Below are positions 15,752 to 25,685 of a stretch of 64,000 bases of DNA, one piece after another. Each line of letters begins with the position of its first letter. The stretch's first letter is position 1. The position numbers and the translations under genes are program-made. The DNA is from an uncultured Chryseobacterium sp. (GTDB taxonomy: Bacteria; Bacteroidota; Bacteroidia; Flavobacteriales; Weeksellaceae): positions 26,760-90,759 of the forward strand of contig CAJYGB010000040.1 of NCBI GenBank assembly GCA_913774355.1, written 5' to 3'. The notes under the pieces were generated by a model. That model had not been told where the DNA came from. It was given only the letters and a program-made list of their open reading frames with translations, and made no database searches.

Positions 15752-18175
15752 ATGGAATCAAAAATTTTTACCAGACTCCTCATTTTCGGTGCGATGAATA
15801 CCGCAGCATTTATGTTCTCTCAGAACACGGAAAATGATACCATTACCAGAGGAAAAGCCATCGATGAGGTGGTGGTAACCGGAAATGCGAATCCGAAAGC
15901 CTCCATTAAAACCAGTACTTCCATATCTACTTTAAAGATGAAGGATATAGAAAACGCTGCGCCAAGAACTACAGCTGAAATCTTCCGTACCATTCCGGGA
16001 ATCCGTTCGGAATCTTCCGGAGGGGAAGGAAACTCAAATATTACCGTAAGAGGGGTTCCTGTTTCGGCGGGAGGTTCAAGATATTTGCTGATCCAGGAAG
16101 ACGGTCTTCCGGTGATGCAGTTCGGGGATATCGCTTTCGGAACACAGGACCAGTTTACCAGATTCGATTCTTTTGTTTCCAGGGTTGAAGCGCTCAGAGG
16201 AGGTTCCGCATCTGTTTTTGCGAGCAATTCTCCGGCAGGGATCATCAACTTTATCACCAAAACAGGAGAGAAGGAAGGCGGAAGCGTTACCCAGCAGATG
16301 GGCCTTAACTACAAAAACTACAGAACAGATTTTGATTACGGAACCAGAATCGCAGAAGGAACTTATGCTTCCGTAGGCGGATTTTACCGCATCGGTGACG
16401 GACCCAGAAAAACAGGATTCAATTCCAACAACGGCGGACAGTTCAGGATTTCCCTGCTTAAAAAGTTCGATCGCGGAAGCTTCAGGGTCTATGCTAAATT
16501 CCTGGATGACAGAACTGCAGCTTACATGCCGATGCCGGTAAGCGTTACCGGAACCGATTCTGATCCGAAATGGTCTTCTTTACCAAGCTACAATATCCTT
16601 ACGGGAGCTTTGCAGACCACCAATTTACAGCACGACAGAACCCTGGGGAACGACGGAAATATCTTCAACAGCGATGTTTCAGACGGAATGCATTCGATTT
16701 CCAAGACCATCGGTGCCGAATTCAATTATGACCTCGGAGAAGGATGGAAATTTGAAGAGAAAATCCGGTACGCGGCCAACAACGGACAGTTTATTGCTCC
16801 TTTCCCTGCCAGCGTAAGCAAAGGAAGCGATTTCTTTACTGCAGCTAATTTTACCAATTTCGGAAGCGCCGTGTATGCAGGAACCAATACGACGGTAGAC
16901 ATGAACGCTTATTATATGAAACTGGCACTCTTCAATGTAAAGCTTAACAACTTCAATAATTTTGTAAATGATTTCAACATCAGCAAAAAATGGAGCAATG
17001 TGAAGATGAACGCCGGATTATACAAATCTACCCAGAACATCAATATGTCCTGGATGTGGAACAATTACATCCAGGAAGTGAGCGATAATAATGCAAGACT
17101 GGTAGATGTTAAAAACGCATCAGGCGCATTCATTACCGATCAGGGGCTGCTGAACTACGGAATGAAAGACTGGGGCAACCTGAAAAGAGACTACAACACA
17201 AAATACGATATTACGGCTCCGCATGCACAGATCGAAATCAACGCTACCGACAAGCTGACGATCGATGCCGGTGCAAGGTATGATATCGGAAAAGTAACCG
17301 GTTATTTTTCCGGAGCTACGGTAACCTACACCAGCCGTGATATGAACGGAAACGGTGTGATCGACATTCCGGAGCAGATGGTAGGTTCAAACGACAACAT
17401 CAACGTTCCTGTAAATTACCGTTACGGAATCTTCGGATACTCGGTAGGAGCAAACTACGCGCTGAACAATAAAAACGCTGTGTTCGCAAGGGTAAGCCAG
17501 GGCGGAAGCGCTTCGGCAGACAGGATCTTATTTTCCGGATACAACTATACCAATAACGATGATCCGGCACTGGATGCGGTGAAGGTAAACAAAGTGAACC
17601 AGGTGGAAGCCGGGTACAAGCTAAGAGGAGCAGGTTACTTCCTGAACACGACTTTATTCTATGCCGGAACCAAAGAGGCCAACTATGAAGCGACTACCCA
17701 GAGAAAAACGGAGAACAAATACCAGTCGTTAGGGGTGGAGCTTGACGGATACTATAGAATCAGCAAAAGCTTTGATGTGAAAGCCGGGCTTACTTACACC
17801 CACGCCGAAATCAAAAACGCGCTTGATCCCACCATTATCGGGAATATGCCGAGAAGAACACCGAAGTTCATGTATTCCGTAAACCCAAATTTCAATATGG
17901 ATAAGCTGAATGTAGGCTTCTACCTGATCGGGGCCACAAAAGCCTTTACACAGGACAACAATAAGCTGATCATGCCGGGCTATGCCCTTGTAAATCCGTA
18001 TGTTTCCTACCAGGTGATGAAGAACCTTACCGTAAGTGTGAATGCGAACAATGTTTTCAATACCATCGCAGTGACGGAAGCTGAAGAAGGATCCATCACT
18101 GGCGGAAATGGTATTATAAGAGCAAGAACCCTTCCGGGAAGCTCGTATAGTGCCAGCGTAAAATTTGATTTTTAA
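15752..18175 (+). CDS. TonB-dependent outer-membrane receptor
   Basis: 807 residues. Signal peptide 'FGAMNTAAFMFSQN'; a TonB box/plug region beginning 'AIDEVVVTGNANPKASIKTS', plug core (about 45-170; 'TAEIFRTIPGIRSESSGGEG', 'ITVRGVPVSAGG', 'VEALRGGSASVFASNSPAGI'), then a 22-strand-type barrel ending in 'GSSYSASVKFDF' with terminal Phe. No N-terminal carboxypeptidase-like domain and no SusD partner, so it is not a classic SusC. Context (LacI operator, glycosidase, MFS symporter) suggests uptake of an oligosaccharide across the outer membrane, energised by TonB. A hairpin terminator separates it from the glycosidase gene. Confidence 0.9.
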   Translation: MESKIFTRLLIFGAMNTAAFMFSQNTENDTITRGKAIDEVVVTGNANPKASIKTSTSISTLKMKDIENAAPRTTAEIFRTIPGIRSESSGGEGNSNITVRGVPVSAGGSRYLLIQEDGLPVMQFGDIAFGTQDQFTRFDSFVSRVEALRGGSASVFASNSPAGIINFITKTGEKEGGSVTQQMGLNYKNYRTDFDYGTRIAEGTYASVGGFYRIGDGPRKTGFNSNNGGQFRISLLKKFDRGSFRVYAKFLDDRTAAYMPMPVSVTGTDSDPKWSSLPSYNILTGALQTTNLQHDRTLGNDGNIFNSDVSDGMHSISKTIGAEFNYDLGEGWKFEEKIRYAANNGQFIAPFPASVSKGSDFFTAANFTNFGSAVYAGTNTTVDMNAYYMKLALFNVKLNNFNNFVNDFNISKKWSNVKMNAGLYKSTQNINMSWMWNNYIQEVSDNNARLVDVKNASGAFITDQGLLNYGMKDWGNLKRDYNTKYDITAPHAQIEINATDKLTIDAGARYDIGKVTGYFSGATVTYTSRDMNGNGVIDIPEQMVGSNDNINVPVNYRYGIFGYSVGANYALNNKNAVFARVSQGGSASADRILFSGYNYTNNDDPALDAVKVNKVNQVEAGYKLRGAGYFLNTTLFYAGTKEANYEATTQRKTENKYQSLGVELDGYYRISKSFDVKAGLTYTHAEIKNALDPTIIGNMPRRTPKFMYSVNPNFNMDKLNVGFYLIGATKAFTQDNNKLIMPGYALVNPYVSYQVMKNLTVSVNANNVFNTIAVTEAEEGSITGGNGIIRARTLPGSSYSASVKFDF

Positions 18176-18191
18176 TAGTATATACCATGTG

Positions 18192-18223
18192 GAATGAACC
18201 TTACGGTTCATTCTGCATTTTTT
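18192..18223 (+). terminator. Hairpin terminator/attenuator between receptor and glycosidase genes
   Basis: GAATGAACC and GGTTCATTC pair perfectly around a TTAC loop, followed by TGCATTTTTT. It sits 17 bases after the receptor stop and before the next gene, so it may let the receptor be made in excess over the downstream genes. Confidence 0.72.
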
Positions 18224-18235
18224 AACAACAATAAT

Positions 18236-19357
18236 ATGTTTAAACAAGAAGCCATTGAAGTCATCCGGAAAGCGATTACCGACGAAGGGATCCTGGCATC
18301 GGCACAGCAGCGGGACAATTATGCAAGAGTATGGGCCAGGGATTCCATGATGACAGGCTATGCAGGGATTTTAGCGGATGATAAAGAAATACAGGCCGGA
18401 CTGGAACAATCGATCCTGACGCTGGCCAAGCACCAGGCGGAAAACGGGCAGATCCCGTCCAATGTGGTGAATGATAAAGCAAGCTACGGAACCCACGTCG
18501 GAAGAACCGATGCCACGACATGGTGGGTGGTTGTTGCCTGTGAGTATCTTAAAAAACAGAAAAATGAAGCTCTTAAACATAAGCTTCAGCCACAGATCTG
18601 CCTGGCACTTTCCTGTCTTAAAACCTGGGAATATAATCAGAGAGGATTGGTCTACAGCCCGCTCGGCGGAAACTGGGCAGATGAATATGTCACTTCCGGA
18701 TATACGTTATACGATAACATCTTACGGTACTGGGCTTTAAAGAATGCCGCTGAAATTTACCATGATGAAGACCTGAAAGCGAAAGCCGTAAACACAAAAC
18801 AACTGATCCAGGAGAATTTTTACAAGAACGATTCCGAAGGCGCAAAATATCACGAAACAGCCTATGCCAAAACTCCGGCAAAACCTTACTTCTGGGCTTC
18901 GCTGAATGCCAATGGCTATGACGAAAGGTTAGATCTTGCCGGAAATGCACTGGCTATTCTTTTGGATTTTGAGCTGGACTATAAAGCTTTTTCAGAATTC
19001 CTGGAAACCGTTCATGAAGAATTCGGACACTGGATGCTTCCTGTTTTCTACCCGGTGATTTTTCCTGGGGATGACGACTGGAGACTGCTGGAAAACAACT
19101 ACAGCTACAGCTTTAAAAATGAACCGCACCACTTCCACAACGGCGGATCGTGGCCGATATTTTTAGGCTGGCTCTGCCTTGCGCTCAAAAGAAAAGGATT
19201 CCCGGAAATCCCTGAAAAAATTATTGCCCAATACGAATCGCTGATGAAAGACAAAGAGGAACATTTCAGGGAATATTATTCCACGGATCAGCTTCTGCCA
19301 CTGGGAACGGAACAGCTTTGCTTTTCCGCGTCGGGATATCTTTTAATGACGAATTAA
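18236..19357 (+). CDS. Glycoside hydrolase, (alpha/alpha)6-barrel type
   Basis: 373 residues from ATG 18236; an in-frame ATG at 18194 lies in the terminator hairpin and is rejected. No signal peptide, so cytoplasmic. 'NYARVWARDSMMTGYAGILA', 'HVGRTDATTWWVVVACEYL', 'YSPLGGNWADEYVTSGYTLY', 'YFWASLNANGYDERLDLAGN' and 'FHNGGSWPIFLGWL' match the helical-barrel glycosidases often annotated as glycogen-debranching-like or GH100/GH63-related. The acidic residues in 'WARD' and 'WADE' are plausible catalytic residues. In context it would split the imported sugar inside the cell; sucrose or another alpha-glucoside is a reasonable guess but not shown. Confidence 0.65.
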   Translation: MFKQEAIEVIRKAITDEGILASAQQRDNYARVWARDSMMTGYAGILADDKEIQAGLEQSILTLAKHQAENGQIPSNVVNDKASYGTHVGRTDATTWWVVVACEYLKKQKNEALKHKLQPQICLALSCLKTWEYNQRGLVYSPLGGNWADEYVTSGYTLYDNILRYWALKNAAEIYHDEDLKAKAVNTKQLIQENFYKNDSEGAKYHETAYAKTPAKPYFWASLNANGYDERLDLAGNALAILLDFELDYKAFSEFLETVHEEFGHWMLPVFYPVIFPGDDDWRLLENNYSYSFKNEPHHFHNGGSWPIFLGWLCLALKRKGFPEIPEKIIAQYESLMKDKEEHFREYYSTDQLLPLGTEQLCFSASGYLLMTN

Positions 19358-20158
19358 AATTAAACCACAAAAGTTACAAAAGTTTTTTTGACACATGAGC
19401 CACAAAAGATTTTAGTTGAAAGTATTGTGCATATTTTAGAACACAGAAGATTAAAAATCAAAGATTTTTATTGATGATGTACCACAAAAGAATAAGTTTT
19501 CGATTAAAGCTTTACCTGAGATTCTGAAAACAAGATGTAAGTTTTACAAAATCTAAAAATAAAGCATAATCATCTGTGAAAATCCGTGAAATCTGTGGTA
19601 AAAAAATAACAACTCTGCGTGATCTCAGCTGCTCATTTAAAATTAAACCACAAAAGTTACAAAAGCTTTTTTGACACATGAGTCACATAAGATTAGTTTA
19701 GAGTATTGCGCATATTTTAGATCACAGAAGATTAAAAATCAAAGATTTTTATTGATGATTTACCATAGAAGAATAAGTGTTCGATTAAAACTTATAATGA
19801 ATTTTAGAATGAGACTTAAACTTTTAGAAAATAAAATAAAGCTTTATCATCTGTGAAAATCCGTGACGATCTGTGGTACAAAATCAACTCTTCGTTATAT
19901 TCTTTAAGTAGAACGGCTTTGCGAACTTAAAAGTTAGTAGTTAAAGAAAACTTCGTAGACTTTGTGTTCAAAATAAAAAATAACGAAATGATTGATGTGC
20001 CAAATAAAGCTTCATCATCTGTGAAAATCCGTGAGATAAAAAAACTCTTTGCGGTCTTAGTTAAGTAGAATGCCTTTGCGAACTTAAAAACAGTTAGTAG
20101 TCAAAGAAACCTTCGCGGACTTTGCGTTCAAACCAACCAACAACAAAAAAATGACGAA
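19355..20158. repeat. Intergenic region with a duplicated segment of about 150 bp and short dispersed repeats
   Basis: The stretch from about 19356 to 19510 (starting AATTAAACCACAAAAGTTAC) is repeated with some substitutions at about 19637 to 19790. Both copies lead into segments like 'CATCTGTGAAAATCCGTGA', which recurs at 19573, 19850 and 20020. A third type, 'TTTGCGAACTTAAAA...', appears at 19918 and 20072. No gene is supported; short open frames here are repeat-derived. It separates the glycosidase from the kinase-transporter pair of the same sugar locus. Confidence 0.8.
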
Positions 20159-20809
20159 ATGATAGGTGATATTATCGAACTGAAAGAAAAACATCTGGCC
20201 ATCGCCAAAGAAATCATAGCCATCCTGAAACAGCGGCTTACCTTCCAGACACCTCCTAAAATCGCCATCGGCGTTGCGGGAGAAAGCGGGAGCGGAAAAT
20301 CGGTAACGGCATTTTCCCTGCAGAAAGTGCTGGAACAGGAACACGTAAAAAGCATCGTGATGCAAATGGACGATTATTTTAAACTTCCTCCCAAAACCAA
20401 CCATGAAAACCGGCTGAAATCCCTGGACAATGTCGGAGTCCATGAAGTGGATTTGGAAAAGCTGGCCCAAAATATCAAAGCCTTTAAAAACGGAGATTCC
20501 GAAATCGAAAAACCGTTGGTCAATTATAACGAAAATTCCATCGGAACGGAAAAAATCGATGCTTCCGAATATGACGTTGTTATCGTGGAAGGAACTTATA
20601 TTTTTGAAGCGGAAGGATTCGATTATAAAATCTTCATAGACCGCAATTACCGGGATACTTACGAAAACCGGATGGAACGGAACCGTGATGAAAAAAGTGA
20701 TTTCGTGGAAGAAGTTCTGGAAATCGAACACCGGATCATCCGGAATTTCAAAAATAATGCGGATCTTATCCTCGGAAAAAACTATGAACCTATAAACCCG
20801 AATGTATGA
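20159..20809 (+). CDS. Uridine-kinase-like P-loop kinase
   Basis: 216 residues. Walker A 'GVAGESGSGKSVTAFSLQ' at about residues 39-56, the uridine kinase/phosphoribulokinase 'MQMDDYFKLPPKTNHENR' element, 'DVVIVEGTYIFE' as Walker B, and 'RDTYENRMERNRDEK' as the lid arginines. The family phosphorylates nucleosides or sugars. Because its stop overlaps the start of a sugar-symporter gene by four bases (ATGA), it may phosphorylate the imported sugar or its hydrolysis product rather than uridine. That role is inference from context. Confidence 0.75.
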   Translation: MIGDIIELKEKHLAIAKEIIAILKQRLTFQTPPKIAIGVAGESGSGKSVTAFSLQKVLEQEHVKSIVMQMDDYFKLPPKTNHENRLKSLDNVGVHEVDLEKLAQNIKAFKNGDSEIEKPLVNYNENSIGTEKIDASEYDVVIVEGTYIFEAEGFDYKIFIDRNYRDTYENRMERNRDEKSDFVEEVLEIEHRIIRNFKNNADLILGKNYEPINPNV

Positions 20810-22233
20810 ACGTCAACAGAATCATTCCGCGCCTGAGTTTCTGGCAAATCTGGAATATGAATGTCGGATTTTTCGGTATTCAGTACAGCTTCGGATTGCA
20901 GCAGACCGCGGTAAATCCCATCTATTCCTTTTTGGGAGCGCATGCGGAACAGCTGCCGATCCTGAACCTGGCCGGCCCGATCACCGGACTGCTGATCCAG
21001 CCTCTGATCGGTGCCATCAGCGATAAAACCTGGAGCCCGAAGTGGGGCCGCCGGAAGCCGTTCTTTTTACTGGGTGCTGTATTCTGCAGTATTGCCCTGT
21101 TCTTATTCCCGTTCAGTTCTACGATTTGGATGGCAGCCGGATTATTGTGGATCCTGGACGCTGCCAACAATACCGCCATGGAACCTTACCGTGCGTTTAT
21201 CGGCGACAAGCTGCCGGAAGACCAGCAGACTTTTGGATTTCAGATGCAAAGTTTATTCGTAGGGGCGGGGATTACCTTAGCCAACCTTTCGCTGTTTGTT
21301 TTCCAGAAATACCTGGGCGGGAACGCGGCAAACGGCGGAATTCCGGTTTGGGTATACTATTCATTTTTCCTGGGATCTTTCTGTTCCATTGCCTCCGTTG
21401 CCTGGTCGGTCTATAAAACACCTGAGATTCCGCCGACGGAAGAAGAATTGTCAGAATTAAAAAAAGCAAAAGCGGAAAGTACGTTTTTCACACCTTTTAT
21501 AGAAATTATAACTGCCATCCGCGAAATGCCTAAAATCCTGTGGCAGCTTTCACTGGTGTACCTTTTTCAATGGTATGCGCTCTTTGTGTACTGGCAGTTT
21601 ATCACACCCATGCTGAAATGGTCATTGTACGGAATTTCCGAAGCTGATGAAATCAAAGCAAACGGTTTCCTGGAAAGTGTCAAAAAAGGAATTTCCGTGA
21701 CCACTTCCGATATGGCCTGGGCAAAAGGCGTGCTGCACCAGGTGGAAGTAGCTGTAGGACAGACCGGACTAATGAACGGTTCCTACAATATCGTGACCAT
21801 GGTTTCTGCCTTGCTGCTGGTTCCGTTTGCCAATAAATTCACTTCCAAAAATACCTATATCTGCTGCCTGTTTCTTACCGGCTTCGGATTGATGACTTTA
21901 CCGTTCATCAAAGACGAGTATCTCATCCTGCTTCCGATGATCGCTTTGGGGATCGGGTGGGCTTCGATGATGGGACTGCCATATTCCATGGTTTCGGCTT
22001 CGATCCCACACAGCAAAAGAGGAGTTTATATGGGGGTGATCAACATGATGATCGTGATCCCAATGCTGATCCAGACTTTGTCTTTCGGATTTATCTTTAA
22101 TAATTTTTTAGGCAGCAATCCTTCTTCAGCAATAATCCTGGCCGGCATTTTATTTATTGTGGCAGGAGTCTGTGTATTTGCAATGAAACCGCATCTTTCC
22201 GGAATGAAAAAATCTTTTAACAGCGTAAGGTGA
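20806..22233 (+). CDS. MFS sugar symporter (SLC45/sucrose-transporter-like)
   Basis: 475 residues with about 12 membrane helices. Start overlaps the kinase stop. 'RLSFWQIWNMNVGFFGIQYS', 'PITGLLIQPLIGAISDKTW', 'SPKWGRRKPFFLLGAVFCSI' (the loop 2-3 RxGRRKP signature) and 'DAANNTAMEPYRAFIGDKLP' are typical of the glycoside-proton symporters related to plant sucrose transporters and bacterial maltose/sucrose carriers. Inner membrane. It fits a route: TonB receptor, symporter, cytoplasmic glycosidase, kinase. Confidence 0.88.
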   Translation: MNVNRIIPRLSFWQIWNMNVGFFGIQYSFGLQQTAVNPIYSFLGAHAEQLPILNLAGPITGLLIQPLIGAISDKTWSPKWGRRKPFFLLGAVFCSIALFLFPFSSTIWMAAGLLWILDAANNTAMEPYRAFIGDKLPEDQQTFGFQMQSLFVGAGITLANLSLFVFQKYLGGNAANGGIPVWVYYSFFLGSFCSIASVAWSVYKTPEIPPTEEELSELKKAKAESTFFTPFIEIITAIREMPKILWQLSLVYLFQWYALFVYWQFITPMLKWSLYGISEADEIKANGFLESVKKGISVTTSDMAWAKGVLHQVEVAVGQTGLMNGSYNIVTMVSALLLVPFANKFTSKNTYICCLFLTGFGLMTLPFIKDEYLILLPMIALGIGWASMMGLPYSMVSASIPHSKRGVYMGVINMMIVIPMLIQTLSFGFIFNNFLGSNPSSAIILAGILFIVAGVCVFAMKPHLSGMKKSFNSVR

Positions 22234-22310
22234 TTCTGATCATATAGTAGATTAATATAACTTTATACTTTTACTCCTGAAATTTTATAAATTGTATTTC
22301 GAGTGTATTA

Positions 22311-22348
22311 ATAAAGGAGCGACAAATCCGTCGTTCCTTTATTTTTTT
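22311..22348 (+). terminator. Rho-independent terminator of the sugar locus
   Basis: ATAAAGGAGCGAC and GTCGTTCCTTTAT form a long stem around AAATCC, followed by TTTTTTT. The rest of the 22234-22559 gap shows no gene. Confidence 0.8.
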
Positions 22349-22559
22349 ATATGATGGCGGAATTAAAATTTACAAGTATCTCTATGAAAGCAAACAATTT
22401 TCTTTGTGTTATAGGATGAAGACCTGCAAAATTTAAATCCTTCATCTGAATTTGCTACAGTATCAATAGGTGAAAATATGATTTAATATTTATAACTATT
22501 AACTGGGATCTAATGCAAAATACTTCCAGTATCCTGCTTCCCTTTTCCTGTCTGACAAA

Positions 22560-24287
22560 TTAAGACACCAGCTGATTGGCATCCGAGGTATGTTTTATAG
22601 CCAGAGCCACTCTTTTTCCGGCCGTATCGCAGAAATCAAGCCCGGAATAATCCGGGTTCAGTCCGGCGATATACGGAACGGCCATGATATACAGATTTTC
22701 TGTAGCCTCCCCGTAATAATCCAGTGCCTGGAAATGATCGTTGATGTTCAATCCGTCTACCCGCAGGTAAAAATAATCCGGTTCTATTTTCAGGATATGG
22801 GAACGGTCTTCTTCAAAAGCTTCCATCCCTTTATTCTTATCTTTAAATTTAAGATAGCCTGAACTGATGCTTCCGTCCGTCCTCAACCCTTCAAAAGGAA
22901 TATCATTAAACTGTACCGGCTGCTGGCCGATCGCATCGATGTACAGCCTGTAATGTTCAGACTTTTTATTTCCTGCGGCATCGCTGAAGTGATAGACGAT
23001 ACCTTCGTTTTCATCCGGTTCCACGTGGCTTTCATCGTCTACGCTGATCAGATCGATAATTCCGGCATTATATAATGCGATCATTTCATGGTAGGAAGAT
23101 TGTGGCAGAGAGGCAATGATGACCGAGATCAACGGCAAAAGGGTTTTGCGCATCCGCATCATGTCCTCCGCCGAAAAGTGCTTGGCCGGATAATTAATGG
23201 CATAGCTGAAAGCAGCAAGCATTTCTTTCCAGGCGATCGTCTGGTGCCTTTCGATGGATTTTTGGGCTTCACTGTATTCGGCTTTAAAAAGCTCAAAACT
23301 GTCCAGTTCGTCCCGTATGCTCAGCATTTTTTTTACAAATTCCTCGATGCTTAAATCTTTGATTTCGTTGTAGAATTTTTCATTCTTTTTTTGCAATGGC
23401 TTTTTAAAATTTCTTTCAAAAATATAATCGAGGTCTACGAAGCCTCCGTTTTTCTGCTTATATTCGTAAATCTCGTCCTGCGACATGATCCAGCCTTCGG
23501 AATACGGGCTCCCTTCGGAATGAAACCTCAATGCCGGGAGATAACCTCTCTTTGAAAACAAGGTCATGGAGAAATTCTGACTGTTTTCATGCAGGGTATA
23601 CTTATATTCATGATCTTTTTTCGTAAAGGTACCGTTCAGCCTTGCTAGTGTTTTCACGGCATCAACAGCCGTAAGCGAAGTCCCGCGGATGGCGACGGCG
23701 TGATCGGTAGGAGTGGTAAACTTTGAAGGCGGATACGGGGAATCGTACCATCCTTTTACCTGTTCCTCGTATTTTTTAGGCCAATGGTGCCCGGTACAGA
23801 GAATCACGCGGGAACAGACAAATGTTTCATCCCGTTCAGTGGTAATATGAAAAAGTGCATCTTCTTTCCTATGGATATCCGTAACGGCAGTTTCTTTGTG
23901 AACTTTTATGTCGGCCCCGAGCTTTCTGGCCTCATTCAAAAGAAGCTTAAACTGTTCTTCCATGTAATTTCCGAGCAGCAGTCTGGGAATCACCTGATAT
24001 TCATTGATATTCCTGTAATCGCTAAAATCCGGATCTTCGTGATAAGGCTTACGTTTGATATATTCGGTGAGGGTTTCGGGCAAATGCGGAAGCTCATTAG
24101 CGGAAACATTGGCCACATGCTCACGGCAAGCCCCTCTTTCGCTGTAAGGCATTCCTGCACCCAGTCTGTCACTTTTTTCAAAGATATATAGTATGTCGGG
24201 TAATACCTTTTCGGAAATAAGATGCTTGACGGCGAACAAAGCGGCAGGTCCTCCTCCGATGATCGCAATGCTGTCGGTTTTTTTCAT
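22560..24287 (-). CDS. FAD/NAD(P)-binding protein (NAD_binding_9 type)
   Basis: 575 residues. The N-terminal Rossmann motif 'SIAIIGGGPAALFAVKHL' is followed by 'YIFEKSDRLGAGMPYSERG', a second dinucleotide-binding stretch near 'VAIRGTSLTAVDAVKTLARL', and a C-terminal 'DAIGQQPVQFN'. The pattern fits the large FAD/NAD(P)-binding proteins of the NAD_binding_9 family, thought to be oxidoreductases of unknown substrate. Cytoplasmic. Monocistronic on the minus strand. Confidence 0.75.
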   Translation of the reverse strand: MKKTDSIAIIGGGPAALFAVKHLISEKVLPDILYIFEKSDRLGAGMPYSERGACREHVANVSANELPHLPETLTEYIKRKPYHEDPDFSDYRNINEYQVIPRLLLGNYMEEQFKLLLNEARKLGADIKVHKETAVTDIHRKEDALFHITTERDETFVCSRVILCTGHHWPKKYEEQVKGWYDSPYPPSKFTTPTDHAVAIRGTSLTAVDAVKTLARLNGTFTKKDHEYKYTLHENSQNFSMTLFSKRGYLPALRFHSEGSPYSEGWIMSQDEIYEYKQKNGGFVDLDYIFERNFKKPLQKKNEKFYNEIKDLSIEEFVKKMLSIRDELDSFELFKAEYSEAQKSIERHQTIAWKEMLAAFSYAINYPAKHFSAEDMMRMRKTLLPLISVIIASLPQSSYHEMIALYNAGIIDLISVDDESHVEPDENEGIVYHFSDAAGNKKSEHYRLYIDAIGQQPVQFNDIPFEGLRTDGSISSGYLKFKDKNKGMEAFEEDRSHILKIEPDYFYLRVDGLNINDHFQALDYYGEATENLYIMAVPYIAGLNPDYSGLDFCDTAGKRVALAIKHTSDANQLVS

Positions 24288-24539
24288 GATACTGATATTT
24301 TGCGGTTATTCTCGGATCATAAAAATGAGAATCGGCACTATGAAACAGCAGTATTTTTTTAGTATTGCTGTTGTCAAAAGTATATTGGAGCTCTTTGATT
24401 AAGAAATTATTGCTTATCGTTTTTATGATTCTCCTCATAATTTGCAATAAGCATGCCCGCATACCATCCTGTGGTATTTAAATTTTTTGAGAACTGCAAT
24501 ATGAACGGTCTTTACCCGAAGGTTACGGTTGTTTTATGG

Positions 24540-25685
24540 CTAAACAGCAGCCGGCTGATGCATTTTGCAAAGCGATTCGATCAGCAGCCTCACCTGAAGC
24601 GGTCTCTTTTTTTTATCAACATCAAGCCTGTTATAGAATCCGGTTTTTACAATAACCATATTCCGCTCGGGGATCATAATGATAAACTGGCCGAGGAAGC
24701 CGTAGAAAAACCGGCATCTTATTTCGCTTTCGTCATCAGCCCAGACGGTAAAGCAGAAAGCATCATTTTCGGAAGTAGGGGTGAGCATCCGCCGGCAGTA
24801 ATCTTCACTGATCAGCTGTTGATCTTTCCACCGGCCGTTCTGCATAATTAGCTGTCCGATCTTCGCAAAATCCCTGGCCGTGGCATGGATGCAGCAGAAG
24901 GCTTTTTCCGTTCCTTTTTCATCGGTGCTCCATTTGGCAGGAAATTCCATGCCCAGCGGCTTCCATATTTTTTCGGATAGATAGGTTGCCAGATCCTTAC
25001 GGAGGGCTTTTCTCAGGGCAAGTCCGAGAAGCTGGGCGGCCACGCTCTGGTACTCGTAGCGGGTACCGGGCATTTCGATAAAATCAATATCAAAGGCCTG
25101 TTCGGCAAGGTCTTCCACAAAATACTGCTTTGAATTTTCAGCAAAAGGGTGGCGGTATTCTTCGATCCAGTCGAATCCGGCCTGCATGGTCATCAGATGC
25201 CTGAAAGTAAGATGTTTTCCGTAGAAATTTTCTGCATAGTGAGGAAAAAGTGTTGAAATAAGCTGGTCTTCGGATGTGATGTAACCGTCATCAATGGCGC
25301 ATCCTACAAGAATTGAAAGAATTCCTTTCGCCATGGAAAAAGAATTCATAAGGGAAGAGGAATCGTGGTCTTTCCAGTATTGCTCGTGCAGCAGTTTTCC
25401 GTTCTGTACCACAAGAAGGGAAGATGCCCTGGTTTTTTTTAATTCATTTAAAATATCTTCAGAGAGGCTGCTGTTGTTATATAAATTATCTTTTTCCCAG
25501 GGTTCCGCTTTCAGATTCGGGACCAGCCGGGAAGGAAACTTTTCTTCATCATCAATGGATGGGGTAACGGCTCCCTTTTTCAGATTCAGGGCGACGGCTT
25601 TGAAAATGTAGCCGTAACCTGCAAGACAGATGGCTGCTGCTGCCGCTGAAGTTCCCAGTGCGAATGCCGTTAGTATTTTTTTCAT
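24540..25685 (-). CDS. Serine hydrolase, beta-lactamase class C/esterase-like
   Basis: 381 residues. An N-terminal hydrophobic stretch ('LGTSAAAAAICLAGYGYIFKA') acts as signal or anchor. The catalytic SxxK is 'SMAK' in 'MNSFSMAKGILSILVG', the YxN-like position is 'RYEYQSVAAQLLG', and a KTG-like 'VKTGFYN' lies near the C-terminus. The family includes class C beta-lactamases, D-aminopeptidases and esterases; the imperfect second and third motifs point to an esterase-like member rather than a true beta-lactamase. Periplasmic or membrane-anchored. Resistance function is not supported. Confidence 0.78.
   Translation of the reverse strand: MKKILTAFALGTSAAAAAICLAGYGYIFKAVALNLKKGAVTPSIDDEEKFPSRLVPNLKAEPWEKDNLYNNSSLSEDILNELKKTRASSLLVVQNGKLLHEQYWKDHDSSSLMNSFSMAKGILSILVGCAIDDGYITSEDQLISTLFPHYAENFYGKHLTFRHLMTMQAGFDWIEEYRHPFAENSKQYFVEDLAEQAFDIDFIEMPGTRYEYQSVAAQLLGLALRKALRKDLATYLSEKIWKPLGMEFPAKWSTDEKGTEKAFCCIHATARDFAKIGQLIMQNGRWKDQQLISEDYCRRMLTPTSENDAFCFTVWADDESEIRCRFFYGFLGQFIIMIPERNMVIVKTGFYNRLDVDKKKRPLQVRLLIESLCKMHQPAAV

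Noticed and set aside
19671-19856. 61-residue open frame in the 19.4-20.1 kb gap
   Set aside because: Lies entirely in the duplicated repeat segment.
24540-25685. Serine hydrolase as a beta-lactamase resistance gene
   Set aside because: SxxK is present but the second and third motifs are imperfect; an esterase-like role is more likely.
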